The notes beneath the pieces are model-generated. The model ran no database searches. It saw only the letters and a list, made by a program, of their open reading frames with translations, and was not told the origin of the DNA. Positions 40,208 through 48,302 of a stretch of DNA of 64,000 nucleotides are shown piece after piece (the stretch's first letter is position 1; every line of letters starts with the position of its first letter). The translations under genes were made by a program, and so were the position numbers. This stretch comes from Nocardiopsis endophytica (GTDB taxonomy: Bacteria > Actinomycetota > Actinomycetes > Streptosporangiales > Streptosporangiaceae), in the NCBI RefSeq assembly GCF_027706725.1, contig NZ_JAQFWQ010000007.1, positions 47,521-111,520 on the forward strand, read 5' to 3'.

Positions 40208-40373
40208 GGGTACTCCAATGCAGGTCTACGACTGATCGGTCGCGTCCGGGGTCCCGGCGGTCTGCGGGCATGCCGAGGGCACGGCCGGGAGGCCGGACAT
40301 ACGGGATGGGAATGGCTCCGGAAGAGGCCCGGAAGGGGCGGCGTGGGGCGCCCCGCGTCAGGCGGCTTCGCGA

Positions 40374-40397
40374 TCAGCCGTAGATCTGCAAGTGCAT
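40374..40397 (-). CDS. Leader peptide MHLQIYG upstream of glycosyltransferase
   Basis: ATG CAC TTG CAG ATC TAC GGC TGA, seven codons, begins at about the predicted transcription start (7 nt after the -10), so it would be translated leaderless. It lies ~170 bases before the glycosyltransferase. Short leader ORFs at this position are typical of ribosome-stalling or attenuation control of antibiotic-resistance genes. The 167 bases between it and the gene can fold (GACGCGGGGCGCCCCACGCC region) but have no clear U-tract. Confidence 0.5.
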   Translation of the reverse strand: MHLQIYG

Positions 40398-40403
40398 GGC
40401 CCG

Positions 40404-40442
40404 ACCATAGCGGCCCGGCGGGCGGCAGTGCACGTGGTTTTT
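40404..40442 (-). promoter_or_regulatory. WblC/WhiB7-type promoter of the glycosyltransferase
   Basis: On the minus strand: AAAAA (40442-40438), 4 bases, GTGCAC as -35 (40433-40428), 18 bases, TATGGT as -10 (40409-40404). An A/T tract 3-5 bases upstream of the -35 is the known recognition feature of WhiB7/WblC with the vegetative sigma factor. The same layout precedes the rox-like gene at 58230. The rest of the 40208-40534 gap has no gene other than the leader. Confidence 0.55.
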
Positions 40443-40534
40443 CCGGGGCGGCACGAGGGCGGAGTGAAGCGCGAGGGCACCAAGAGGGCACCGAGGCGAC
40501 CGTAGGCGGGGCGCGCGGTGCCTAGCGTGGCCCC

Positions 40535-40792
40535 ATGAGCGACACCGCATTCACACCGAGGCTCCAGCAGGCCGTCGCACGGGCGCGCCGGATCGCCGCG
40601 GAGCACGGTGTCACCGACGATGCAGGGCGGCCGGTGGTCGGGACCGAGCACCTGTTCCTCGCCATCCTCGACGACGGGTACGCGGTCCCGACCCAGGCGC
40701 TGGAGGAGCGCCACAACGTGGAGTCCCTCAAGGAGGCGGTGCTCCGGGTGATGCGGACCCCGGAGTACCGGGGGCGTACGCCTCCTGCGTGA
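40535..40792 (+). CDS. Stand-alone Clp N-terminal repeat protein
   Basis: An 85-aa protein matching one half (a single ~70-residue repeat) of the Clp_N domain: FTPRLQQAVARARRIAAEHG, VVGTEHLFLAILDDG, ALEERHNVESLKEAVLRVM. No AAA+ ATPase follows. Such proteins may act as adaptors of ClpC, but that is inference. Its last 65 bases overlap the convergent HIT gene. Confidence 0.78.
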   Translation: MSDTAFTPRLQQAVARARRIAAEHGVTDDAGRPVVGTEHLFLAILDDGYAVPTQALEERHNVESLKEAVLRVMRTPEYRGRTPPA

Positions 40793-41276
40793 TCACCGTC
40801 AGGGCGGTGGTCAGCGCGCTACGCAGCCCATCGTGCTGCGGCCCGAGGGCGTGCTCGGTGGAGAGGCGCTCGGCGCCGTAGAGCCACACGGGGCCCTTCC
40901 TGCGGTGGTCCGGCTCCCAGAAGTAGCGGGCGTGCACGTGTCCGTGCAGGTGGTGCAGGGAGTTGCCGAGCACCTCGTAGTTGGCCCGGGAGAAGGCGGG
41001 GTCGCGCTCCCCGCAGACCTGTTCGACCGCCTCCCCCAGCAGCGCCAAGTCGAACATGAACTCCGCGCGCTCGGCGCGCGGCAGGTCGGTGAGGTGGTCG
41101 GCGGCGCCGTCGTGGAGGAGGACGCAGTACCCCGGCAGGTGCTGGGTGTCGCCGATCGCCGCCCACCCGGTGCGCATGCGCAGCAGGACGGTGGGGTTGA
41201 GTCCCCGCCGGGCGGCCCCTACGCGGTCGTCGCGCCAGTCGGCCGGGGCGTCGTGCCCGGCCCGGTGTGGGGTCAC
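40728..41276 (-). CDS. HIT-like family protein
   Basis: A 182-aa protein with a histidine-triad-like motif LHHLHGHVHARYFWEPDHRR (HxHxH), preceded by NPTVLLRMRTGWAAIGDTQHLPGYCVLL and AEFMFDLALLGEAVEQ. HIT enzymes hydrolyse or transfer nucleotides. The GTG start overlaps the stop of the upstream methyltransferase (GTGA), indicating translational coupling. The 3' end overlaps the Clp_N gene on the other strand. Confidence 0.82.
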   Translation of the reverse strand: MTPHRAGHDAPADWRDDRVGAARRGLNPTVLLRMRTGWAAIGDTQHLPGYCVLLHDGAADHLTDLPRAERAEFMFDLALLGEAVEQVCGERDPAFSRANYEVLGNSLHHLHGHVHARYFWEPDHRRKGPVWLYGAERLSTEHALGPQHDGLRSALTTALTVITQEAYAPGTPGSASPGAPPP

Positions 41277-41782
41277 TGCGTGCCTTGTTCCAGGTCGAGC
41301 AGGAAGCGCTTGCGGTCGGTCCCCCACGCGTAGCCCGTCAGGCTGCCGTTGGCGCCCACCACGCGGTGGCAGGGCACCACGATGGCGATCGGGTTGGCGC
41401 CGTTCGCCGAGCCCACCGCGCGGGCCGACGACGGTGCGCGGCCGGTGCGTTCGGCGACTTCGGCGTAGGTGGCGGTGACGCCGTAGGGGATGGCCGCCAG
41501 CTCCCTCCACACGCTCTTCTGGAACTCGGTGCCGTGCGGGCTCAGCGGAAGGTCGAAGGCGGTGCGTTCACCCGCGAAGTACTCGCGGAGCTGCCGCTCG
41601 GCGTCGGCGAAGGCGCCGGGGTCCTCCTCGCCCAGGTCCGACCGGTGGGTCTCGTCGCTCATGTAGAGGGTGACCAGCGCGCCGTCCTGGGCGACGAGGG
41701 TCAGCGGCCCCACCGGGCTGTCGATGAGGGCGTGCACCCGCGCCGCGCGCGCAGTGCCGGTGTCGGTTCGGGTCGTGCTCAT
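41273..41782 (-). CDS. ogt: Methylated-DNA--protein-cysteine methyltransferase
   Basis: Suicide DNA-repair protein removing O6-alkyl groups from guanine, 169 aa. An N-terminal ribonuclease-like domain (VHALIDSPVGPLTLVAQDGALVTLYM) is followed by the DNA-binding domain with TEFQKSVWRELAAIPYG, SARAVGSANGANPIAIVVPCHRVVG; the acceptor cysteine is in PCHRV. Start at ATG 41782. Couples into the HIT-like gene by a 4-base overlap. Confidence 0.94.
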   Translation of the reverse strand: MSTTRTDTGTARAARVHALIDSPVGPLTLVAQDGALVTLYMSDETHRSDLGEEDPGAFADAERQLREYFAGERTAFDLPLSPHGTEFQKSVWRELAAIPYGVTATYAEVAERTGRAPSSARAVGSANGANPIAIVVPCHRVVGANGSLTGYAWGTDRKRFLLDLEQGTQ

Positions 41783-41938
41783 GGTGTCGATTCTGCCGTC
41801 TGGGGCCTTGGGGGACTGGCGGGAATCGGACAGCAGGGGCGGGCGGGCCGGGCCGCGGCGGCTCAGGGGCACGGTCCTAGGATCGGCGTGGAGTCGGGCG
41901 GACGCCCGCCCGCGGATCGTCGACCCGGGAAGGCCGTG

Positions 41939-42577
41939 ATGACCACACCGACGCAGCGGTTCACCGAGATCACATCCCTGGAAGAGCTTCGAGACCTCGT
42001 TCCCGAGCCCCTGCCGCACGTGCGCGACAAGGAGCGTCCCGCCCTGCTGGACGTCGACCGGGACTGGCTGGCCGCCTCGCCCTTCTGCCTGGTCGCCACC
42101 AGCGACGCGGAGGGCAACTGCGACGTCTCCCCCAAGGGGGACCCACCCGGCTTCGTCAAGGTGCTGGACGACCGCACCGTCGCGATCCCCGAGCGCCCGG
42201 GCAACCGGCGGGTCGACGGGTACCGCAACGTCCTGTCCAACCCCCACGTGGGGCTGCTGTCGATCATTCCGGGGCGCGGGGACACGCTGCGCATCAACGG
42301 CAGGGCACGCCTGGTGCGGGACGCCCCGTTCTTCGACGAGATGGTCGTCAAGGGGCACCGGCCGCTGCTGGCGCTGGTGGTGGACATCGACACGGTCTTC
42401 CACCACTGCGCCAAGGCGTTCCTGCGGTCGCACCTGTGGTCGCCGGAGGCGTGGGAGGAGGCGGGCGGCAAGGTGCCCTCGCGCCCGCGCATCGCCAAGA
42501 TGGTCGACCGCCCCGACGCGCCCCTGGAGGAGCTGGAGCGCTACTACGGCGAGGAGTACGCCAAGAAGCTGTACTGA
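41939..42577 (+). CDS. Pyridoxamine 5'-phosphate oxidase-family protein (MSMEG_1061-like)
   Basis: A 212-aa FMN-binding split-barrel protein: LASPFCLVATSDAEGNCDVSPKGDPPGFV-type core (seen in two stretches, SPFCLVATSDAEGNCDVSPK and GDPPGFVKVLDDRTVAIPER), then NRRVDGYRNVLSNPHVGLL and INGRARLVRD. This pattern matches the MSMEG_1061 group of PNPOx-like reductases. Substrate unknown. The ATG at 41939 lies at the start of similarity. Divergent from ogt. Confidence 0.87.
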   Translation: MTTPTQRFTEITSLEELRDLVPEPLPHVRDKERPALLDVDRDWLAASPFCLVATSDAEGNCDVSPKGDPPGFVKVLDDRTVAIPERPGNRRVDGYRNVLSNPHVGLLSIIPGRGDTLRINGRARLVRDAPFFDEMVVKGHRPLLALVVDIDTVFHHCAKAFLRSHLWSPEAWEEAGGKVPSRPRIAKMVDRPDAPLEELERYYGEEYAKKLY

Positions 42578-42614
42578 ACCGCCCGCGCGCACCCCGGGGT
42601 GCGGGGCGCCCGGG

Positions 42615-42902
42615 TCAGGAGGCCTGTAGCCCCCGCCCCTCCTCCGGGGGCGCCTCCTCGGCCGCGGCCAGGGTGGCGGCGAGGTCGTTCATGTCCATCC
42701 CCAGCGCCTTGGCCAGCGCGGCGATGGTGAAGAACGCCGGGTTGGGGATGGCCCCGCGCTCGATCTTGCGCAGGGTGTCGATGGAGATCCCGGCGTCGTG
42801 CGCGACCTCGGCCGCCGTGCGGGGCGCCCGGGCCGCGCGAAGGATCTGGCCGAGCGCGCGGCCCCGGTCGCGCTGGCCTTCGGTCAGGGGTGTACGGACC
42901 AT
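42615..42902 (-). CDS. XRE family helix-turn-helix regulator
   Basis: A 95-aa protein (101 if ATG 42920 is used) consisting of one XRE HTH: ILRAARAPRTAAEVAHDAG, SIDTLRKIERGAIPNPAFF, TIAALAKALGMDMNDL. It is divergent from a methionine aminopeptidase gene with a 42-bp palindrome in the shared promoter. Small XRE genes next to a second MetAP gene are seen in other actinomycetes; a dedicated repressor is inferred. Confidence 0.87.
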   Translation of the reverse strand: MVRTPLTEGQRDRGRALGQILRAARAPRTAAEVAHDAGISIDTLRKIERGAIPNPAFFTIAALAKALGMDMNDLAATLAAAEEAPPEEGRGLQAS

Positions 42903-42924
42903 GCCCGAACGATAACCCATTGCG

Positions 42925-42966
42925 CGTATAGATCGACTGGTATAAAAATACCAGTCGATCTATACG
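42925..42966. promoter_or_regulatory. 42-bp palindromic divergent promoter/operator
   Basis: CGTATAGATCGACTGGTAT (42925-42943), spacer AAAA, then its exact reverse complement (42948-42966): 19-bp perfect arms. Each arm carries TATA-like -10 elements for one of the divergent genes (XRE and MetAP). This is the likely operator of the XRE protein. Confidence 0.7.
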
Positions 42967-42989
42967 ACGTGTTGGACGGAGACACCGCA

Positions 42990-43757
42990 ATGGTCACCAT
43001 CAAGGGCCCCGAGGAACTGCGGCGCATGCGCGAGGCCGGGCGCGTGGTCGCCCGCGCGCTCGCCGCCGCCCAGGAGGCCGCCCGCCCGGGCACCACACCC
43101 AAGGAGCTGGACGAGGCCGCCGCCGGCGTCATCGCGGCCGCGGGCGCGCGCCCCTCCTTCACCGGGTACCGGCCCTCGCCCGCCTACGCGCCCTACCCCG
43201 CGGTCCTGTGCGTGTCGGTCAACGACACCGTGGTCCACGGCATCCCCGGGACGACCCCCCTCGAGGAGGGCGACGTCGTGTCCGTCGACTGCGGGGCGAT
43301 CGTCGACGGCTACCACGGCGACGCCGCCCGCACCTTCACCGTCGGCCCCGGGGATCCCGGGGCGCGGCGCCTCATCGCGGCCACGGAGCGGGCCTACGAG
43401 GCCGCGCTGGAGCACATGGTGCCCGGCGCACGCCTGAGCGACCTCTCGCACGCCATCGAGAGCACGGCGCGGGCCGAGGGGTTCGGCGTCCTGGAGGACC
43501 AGGGCGGGCACGGCATCGGCACCGAGATGCACGAGGACCCCCACCTCGCCAACACCGGGCGCCCCGGGCGCGGGCCGCGACTGCGCGAGGGCCTGGTGCT
43601 GGCGATCGAGCCGCTGCTGACCGAGGGCGGCTCGGACGGGAGCCGCCTGCTGGCCGACGGGTGGTCCATCGCCACGGCCGACGGCTCGCGCGCGGCGCAC
43701 CACGAGAACACCGTGGCGGTGACGGCCGACGGCCCCTGGGTGCTCACCGCGCCCTGA
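42990..43757 (+). CDS. map: Methionine aminopeptidase, type I
   Basis: Removes N-terminal formyl-free Met from nascent proteins; 255 aa. All five metal ligands are visible: the Asp pair in DCGAIVDGYHGDAARTF, His in GGHGIGTEMHEDP, Glu in LAIEPLLTEG and Glu in HHENTVAV. There is no N-terminal zinc-finger or SH3 extension. The ATG at 42990 follows GGAG. The dedicated divergent XRE regulator suggests a regulated, secondary MetAP rather than the ribosomal-operon housekeeping copy. Confidence 0.93.
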   Translation: MVTIKGPEELRRMREAGRVVARALAAAQEAARPGTTPKELDEAAAGVIAAAGARPSFTGYRPSPAYAPYPAVLCVSVNDTVVHGIPGTTPLEEGDVVSVDCGAIVDGYHGDAARTFTVGPGDPGARRLIAATERAYEAALEHMVPGARLSDLSHAIESTARAEGFGVLEDQGGHGIGTEMHEDPHLANTGRPGRGPRLREGLVLAIEPLLTEGGSDGSRLLADGWSIATADGSRAAHHENTVAVTADGPWVLTAP

Positions 43758-43789
43758 CACCGGCGGGCGCCGGGGCGGGTGCGCGGGCG

Positions 43790-44257
43790 TCAGCCCTGGG
43801 AGTCGCGCTTCTCCCGCCAGCGGTCGAAGAGCAGCGGCAGCTCGTCGAACATGAAGTTGTAGAAGTCGTACATCTCCTGCAGCCGCTCGCGCGCCAGGCT
43901 GCCCTCGCCGGTGGCGGCGATCCCCTCCTCGGCCGCGGCCATCATCTTGCGCACGACCTCGTTCTGCCTGCTGTACAGCCGTTCCCAGGCGTCGCGGCGC
44001 AGCCGGTGGTGGTCGCGGCGGCTGCCCGGCACGGGCACGCGCTCCAGCATGCCGACGTGGTGCAGCATCTTCAGGGCCCCCGAGACCGATCCCTGGCTGA
44101 CGTCCAGCTCCTCGGCCAGCTCGCCCAGGGTGAGCGAGGGCTTCTCGGTGAACAGGAACGCCGCCATCACCCGCGCCGACATGCGCTGCATGCCGAAGTC
44201 CGAGAGCATCAGGGCGAGCTCTTCGGCCTGACGGCGCTGGTCGTTCTGGGCGGACAA
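43790..44257 (-). CDS. MarR/GbsR family transcriptional regulator
   Basis: A 155-aa MarR-type winged HTH. MQRMSARVMAAFLFTEKPSLT leads into LGELAEELDVSQGSVSGALKML and the wing PVPGSRRDHHRLR; a C-terminal dimer helix follows (YDFYNFMFDELPLLFDRW). The TTG at 44257 is chosen because GGAGG lies five bases upstream and no ATG or GTG fits. Divergent from a TetR gene; CTTTCAGAA-ACTTCCGAAG (44301-44319) between them may be a binding site. Confidence 0.87.
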   Translation of the reverse strand: MSAQNDQRRQAEELALMLSDFGMQRMSARVMAAFLFTEKPSLTLGELAEELDVSQGSVSGALKMLHHVGMLERVPVPGSRRDHHRLRRDAWERLYSRQNEVVRKMMAAAEEGIAATGEGSLARERLQEMYDFYNFMFDELPLLFDRWREKRDSQG

Positions 44258-44375
44258 GGCGACCTCCGGTCCGATGGGCGACACCCACCATGGTAGTCGC
44301 CTTTCAGAAACTTCCGAAGTCGAGTGGGAACAGCCGGGTGAGCGGCCCGGACCCCGTCTTGCTAGATTCTCGGCC

Positions 44376-45017
44376 ATGCGGTCGGAAACCGAGCCGGGCG
44401 GCCAGGAGGCCGCGGGCGAGCAGGACAGGAAGCGCACCTTCATCGAGGAGGCGCGGCGCGCGCAGATCGTGCAGGCGGCGATCGCGGTGATCGCCGAGCA
44501 CGGGTACGACGCGGCGTCGCTCGCCCGCATCGCCCGGCACGCCGGCATCAGCAAGGGCGTGATCTCCTACCACTTCGCGGGCAAGGACGAGCTGATGCAC
44601 CAGGTGGTGGTGCACGTCTACACCCGGATCGCCGACCACATGGTGCCGCGGCTGGACGCCGCGCCCGACCCGTCGTCCAAGGTGCGCACCTACGTGCTCG
44701 CCGTGGCCGAGTACATGCGCGCGAACCGGGAGCAGCTCATGGCCCTCGGCGGCATCTTCACGGGCGCGCGCAGCCCGGAGGGCGAGCCGGAGTACGGGTT
44801 CGCGAGCAACGAGCCCATCTATACGGCCCTGGAGGGGCTGCTCCGGGAAGGCCACGACAGCGGGGACTTCCGGGTGTTCGACCGCAGGGTGATGGCGGTG
44901 ACGATGCAGGGGGCCATCGACGCGATGTTCGGCTACTGGGCGGCCCACCCCGACCACGACCTGGAGGAGCACGCCCGCGAGCTGGCCGACCTGTTCGACA
45001 GGGCGACGCGGGCCTGA
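44376..45017 (+). CDS. TetR family transcriptional regulator
   Basis: A 213-aa TetR regulator. HTH: RRAQIVQAAIAVIAEHGYDAASL, ARIARHAGISKGVISYHFAGKDEL (residues 25-75). The C-terminal TetR_C-type domain includes VAEYMRANREQLMALGGIF. The start at ATG 44376 matches the domain. Its target is not adjacent in an obvious way; the divergent MarR gene is the nearest candidate. Confidence 0.9.
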   Translation: MRSETEPGGQEAAGEQDRKRTFIEEARRAQIVQAAIAVIAEHGYDAASLARIARHAGISKGVISYHFAGKDELMHQVVVHVYTRIADHMVPRLDAAPDPSSKVRTYVLAVAEYMRANREQLMALGGIFTGARSPEGEPEYGFASNEPIYTALEGLLREGHDSGDFRVFDRRVMAVTMQGAIDAMFGYWAAHPDHDLEEHARELADLFDRATRA

Positions 45018-45056
45018 GGACGGCGGCGGGGCGGCGGGCGGGCCGCCCCGCCGCCG

Positions 45057-45779
45057 TCACCGCGCCCACTGCGGGCAGTACTCCACGTGCAGCACTTCCC
45101 AGTGCCTCCACCTGTCGTCCGCGTCCCAGTCGTAGATGGGGCGGCACACGTGGTAATTGCAGGCGCCTGGAATGTAATGCCTGGTCGCGGCATGGGGCGG
45201 CCCGTCCTTCGCGACGGCGAGGATCTCTTTCGCGCCCTCCCGGAAGGCTTCGCTGCCGCCGGTCAACAGCAGCGTCCCGGCCAGGACCTCCCTGCGGAGG
45301 AGGAACCTGCCCGCTTCCTTGGGATCGTCCGGAATGACGCGGTCGGCCCCGGGGGCGGGGACGTCCCGCTCCGGCACACTCGCGGTGCGCAGTTCACGCG
45401 GCGCGTTCCCGGCATTGAGGCGCTCCCGGATCCGCTTCCAGCGGGAAGGGCGCAGCTGCACCGTTCGGGGCGCCAGCACGAGGTCGAGCTGCTCCTCGTC
45501 CTCCTGGTAGACGCTGGACACGGGCGGGGACGTGCGCATCGGCAGGTAGACCAACGATCGCGGCGACCGGGCCGCGAGCAGCCACAGGGTCGCGATACGC
45601 CTGCCGTCCGCCCGGTCCACGTACATCTCGTAATGGCGATGGGTCGTGTAGAGGGCCCCGTTCCGCAACGGCCCGGCCGGGCGGATCACCCGGTATTCCC
45701 GACCCGCCAGGCGCACCTTCTGAACCGCGATCTTCACGCGGAGGTCGTCCCGGGTCAGATGCGCCCTTGACGCGGCCAT
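45057..45779 (-). CDS. Hypothetical protein
   Basis: A 240-aa soluble protein. The N-terminal part has beta-rich sequence (KIAVQKVRLAGREYRVIRP, THRHYEMYVDRADGRRIAT) and the C-terminal ~35 residues hold paired Cys/His and aromatic residues (CNYHVCRPIYDWDADDRWRHW). The centre includes EAGRFLLRREVLAGTLLLTGG. I do not recognise a family. Codon use supports a real gene. It is convergent with the TetR gene. Confidence 0.65.
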   Translation of the reverse strand: MAASRAHLTRDDLRVKIAVQKVRLAGREYRVIRPAGPLRNGALYTTHRHYEMYVDRADGRRIATLWLLAARSPRSLVYLPMRTSPPVSSVYQEDEEQLDLVLAPRTVQLRPSRWKRIRERLNAGNAPRELRTASVPERDVPAPGADRVIPDDPKEAGRFLLRREVLAGTLLLTGGSEAFREGAKEILAVAKDGPPHAATRHYIPGACNYHVCRPIYDWDADDRWRHWEVLHVEYCPQWAR

Positions 45780-46234
45780 CCCGCCCCTCCCCGCATTCCG
45801 CTCCCTTCCGCCGAGGAAACAGGCCCGTTTCCGCTGTTGTGGCACCGGGCCGGAGCCCGGGCCGCCGCCGATCCTAGGGACTCCTCCGCAGCGAGGGCAT
45901 TCCCATTTTCCAGACCCGAACGGGCGGCCGCCCCGTTTCACCTTCGAGAAGTGGACGCCCCCGTTCCCCCGCCGCATCCGGCCAGGGTGACCACTCGCAC
46001 ACTGCGCGGCCGGCGGCGCCGGCGTCAGGGCTCCCACCCTCGCCGCTGTGACCGTCGTTGCTGGTCTGCGCCTCGCGGAGCGGACGCCCGGAGTGTCCCG
46101 CGGCCGCACACCCCGAGTCCCCTGAGGTGTGGTCTCAGGGCGATACCGGATTGCATCCTGTCCGATCGTGCGAGAATCTGGCCAGGCGGCCAAAAAATTG
46201 GCTTGTCGTCCATCCGGTGGGAGGAGCCCCCCAT
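45780..46234. other. Intergenic region, no gene identified
   Basis: 455 bases between two divergent genes. No convincing open frame; the bases before the acyltransferase are less GC-rich, include an A6 run (GGCCAAAAAATTGGC, a 6-bp-arm dyad at about 46190-46204) and a good ribosome site GGGAGGAG. TTGCAT at about 46150 may be a -35. Confidence 0.4.
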
Positions 46235-47404
46235 ATGACCACCCGTCCCGCCCCCGCCCCGCGGCCGGTGTCGACCGCCGGGGACGGGCGGCGCCTGGCC
46301 TACATCGACAACCTGCGGATCCTGCTCACCGTGCTCGTGGTCCTGCACCACTGCGCGGTCACCTACGGCAACATCCCCGCCTGGTACCACACCGAGCCCG
46401 CCCAAGACCCCACCGGCCGCGCCCTCGACCTGCTCGTCATCCTGAACCAGGCCTTCTTCATGGGGATGTTCTTCCTCATCTCGGGCCTGTTCGTCCCCGG
46501 CTCGGCCGACCGCAAGGGCGGCAGGCGCTTCATGCGCGAGCGCCTCGTGCGCCTGGGCGTGCCGCTGCTGCTCTTCGCGCTGTTCCTGCGGCCCCTCACC
46601 ACGGTGGAGATCTACCAGGAGTACGCCGCCGACGCGCCCTACTGGCTCTTCTACATCTTCTCCTGGGACCCCGGCCCGCTGTGGTTCGTCGAGACGCTGC
46701 TCGTGTTCTGCCTGGCCTACGTGCTGATCCGGCGCCTGCGGGGACGCCGGGCGCCCGAAGCGGCCGGCACCGACCGCTCCGGCGCCACGGGAGCGCGCCC
46801 GAGCGGCGCCTTCCCCGGGCCCGCCGCCGTCGCCGGGTTCACCGCCGTGCTCATCGCCGCCACCTGGGCCTGGCGCATCATCGTGCCCGTGGGGAGCTTC
46901 TGGCCGGTGATCGGCCTGCCGACCCCCTACTTCCTGCCGCAGTACGTGCTCATGTTCGCCGTCGGAGTGCTCGCCTACCGCCGCGGGTGGTTCGCCCGCA
47001 TCCCCAACGCCGCGGGCTGGAGCGGCCTGGCCATGGCCGCCGCCGGGTGCGCACTGCTCCCGCTGAGCATCGACGCGCCCATGCAGGTCGACCCGCTGAG
47101 CCTGCAGGCGCTCGTCGACCCGGTGTACGAGGGCCTCTTCGCGGTGGGCATCATCCTGTCCCTGCTCTGGCTGTTCCAGCGCCTCTTCAACCGCCAGGGC
47201 CCCTTCGCCCGCTTCCTGTCCGCCAACGCCTACGCCGTCTACTTCCTGCACGCCCCGGTCCTCGTCGGCATCGCGGTGCTCCTGTCCGGGTGGCAGGCCC
47301 CGGCCCTGGCCAAGTTCGCGGCCCTGGGCGCGCTCTCGCTCCCGGTGTGCTGGGCGGCGGCCCAGGCGCTGCGCTCCCTCCCGTACGCCAAGCGCGTCTT
47401 CTGA
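46235..47404 (+). CDS. Acyltransferase family membrane protein (Acyl_transf_3)
   Basis: Integral membrane O-acyltransferase, 389 aa with about ten membrane segments. It starts RRLAYIDNLRILLTVLVVLHHCAV, with the family Arg/His (RIL...HH), then FFMGMFFLISGLFVPGS and RLVRLGVPLLLFALF. A polar loop at residues 165-190 divides the halves. Members acylate sugars, polyols or antibiotics at the membrane. The ATG at 46235 follows GGGAGGAG. Followed 35 bases on by an SDR gene, probably the same transcript. Confidence 0.88.
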   Translation: MTTRPAPAPRPVSTAGDGRRLAYIDNLRILLTVLVVLHHCAVTYGNIPAWYHTEPAQDPTGRALDLLVILNQAFFMGMFFLISGLFVPGSADRKGGRRFMRERLVRLGVPLLLFALFLRPLTTVEIYQEYAADAPYWLFYIFSWDPGPLWFVETLLVFCLAYVLIRRLRGRRAPEAAGTDRSGATGARPSGAFPGPAAVAGFTAVLIAATWAWRIIVPVGSFWPVIGLPTPYFLPQYVLMFAVGVLAYRRGWFARIPNAAGWSGLAMAAAGCALLPLSIDAPMQVDPLSLQALVDPVYEGLFAVGIILSLLWLFQRLFNRQGPFARFLSANAYAVYFLHAPVLVGIAVLLSGWQAPALAKFAALGALSLPVCWAAAQALRSLPYAKRVF

Positions 47405-47439
47405 CCCCTGCGAGCGACCGACACCGAAGAGAGGAAGGC

Positions 47440-48222
47440 ATGGGCGCCTTCAACGGAAAGACCGTGCTGGTCACCGGCGGCGCGAGCGGCATCGGCGCCG
47501 CCACGGTCCGGCGCGCGGCGGCCGACGGCGGCCGGGTGCTGATCGCCGACGTCGCCGAAGAGGCGGGCTCCGCGCTGGCCGCCGAGACCGGGGCGCGGTT
47601 CGTGCGCACCGACGTCACGCGGTTCGCCGACATGGAGGCGGCGGTGGCCGCGGCCGTGGAGACCGGCGGCCTGGACGTGCTCCACCTCAACGCAGGGGTG
47701 ACAGGCCCCAGCGAAGGGCTGGCGGACCAGGGCGTCCCCTTCTCCCTGGAGGCCTATCGCACCGCCGTCGCGGTCAACCTGGACGGTGTGGTCCACGGCG
47801 TGCACGCCGCACTGCCGCACATGCGCCGCCGCGAAGGCGCGTCGGTGGTCGTCACCTCCAGCCTCGCCGGGCTGACCGGCACGCCGTACGGGGAGGTCTA
47901 CGCCGCCACCAAGCACGCCGTCGTCGGCCTCGTGCGCTCGCTGGCGGGGACCTTCCCGGACGACCCGGTCACCTTCAACGCGGTCTGCCCCGGATTCGTG
48001 GATACGCCGATGACCGCCGGCATCCAGGACTTCATCGAGCGGATCGGCAAGGCCGACACGGTCATCCCGCCGGAGGCGGTGGCCGACCTGGTCGAGCGGA
48101 TCGTCGCCGAGCGGGGCGACGGCGAGGCGTGGATCCCGTACAAGGGCGGGGCGGCGCGCTACGGGTTCGCCGACCCGCTGTCCCTCATGGGGGAGAGGCC
48201 CCCGGGGGTGGAGGGCCGCTGA
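47440..48222 (+). CDS. SDR family oxidoreductase
   Basis: Classical short-chain dehydrogenase/reductase of 260 aa: cofactor motif VLVTGGASGIGAATV at residues 9-23, an acidic residue after the second strand (LIADVAEEAG) favouring NAD(H), LHLNAGVTG (NAG motif), catalytic Ser in VVTSSLAGLTG and YAATK for Tyr/Lys. PGFVDTPM follows. Start at ATG 47440 behind GAGGAAGG. Substrate unknown. Confidence 0.92.
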   Translation: MGAFNGKTVLVTGGASGIGAATVRRAAADGGRVLIADVAEEAGSALAAETGARFVRTDVTRFADMEAAVAAAVETGGLDVLHLNAGVTGPSEGLADQGVPFSLEAYRTAVAVNLDGVVHGVHAALPHMRRREGASVVVTSSLAGLTGTPYGEVYAATKHAVVGLVRSLAGTFPDDPVTFNAVCPGFVDTPMTAGIQDFIERIGKADTVIPPEAVADLVERIVAERGDGEAWIPYKGGAARYGFADPLSLMGERPPGVEGR

Positions 48223-48302
48223 GAACGCGTCGGCCGGTGGGGCCTTGGGCCCCACCGGCGGGCTGCCTGGTGCCGGGGGCGCGCGCTTGGCAGGCTTGGC
48301 CC

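Noticed and set aside
45800..45960. A zinc-ribbon-like CPRCGG sequence upstream of the hypothetical gene at 45057-45779 in the same frame
   Set aside because: The surrounding residues are low-complexity, there is no start or ribosome site, and the gene's own ATG at 45779 is a reasonable start.
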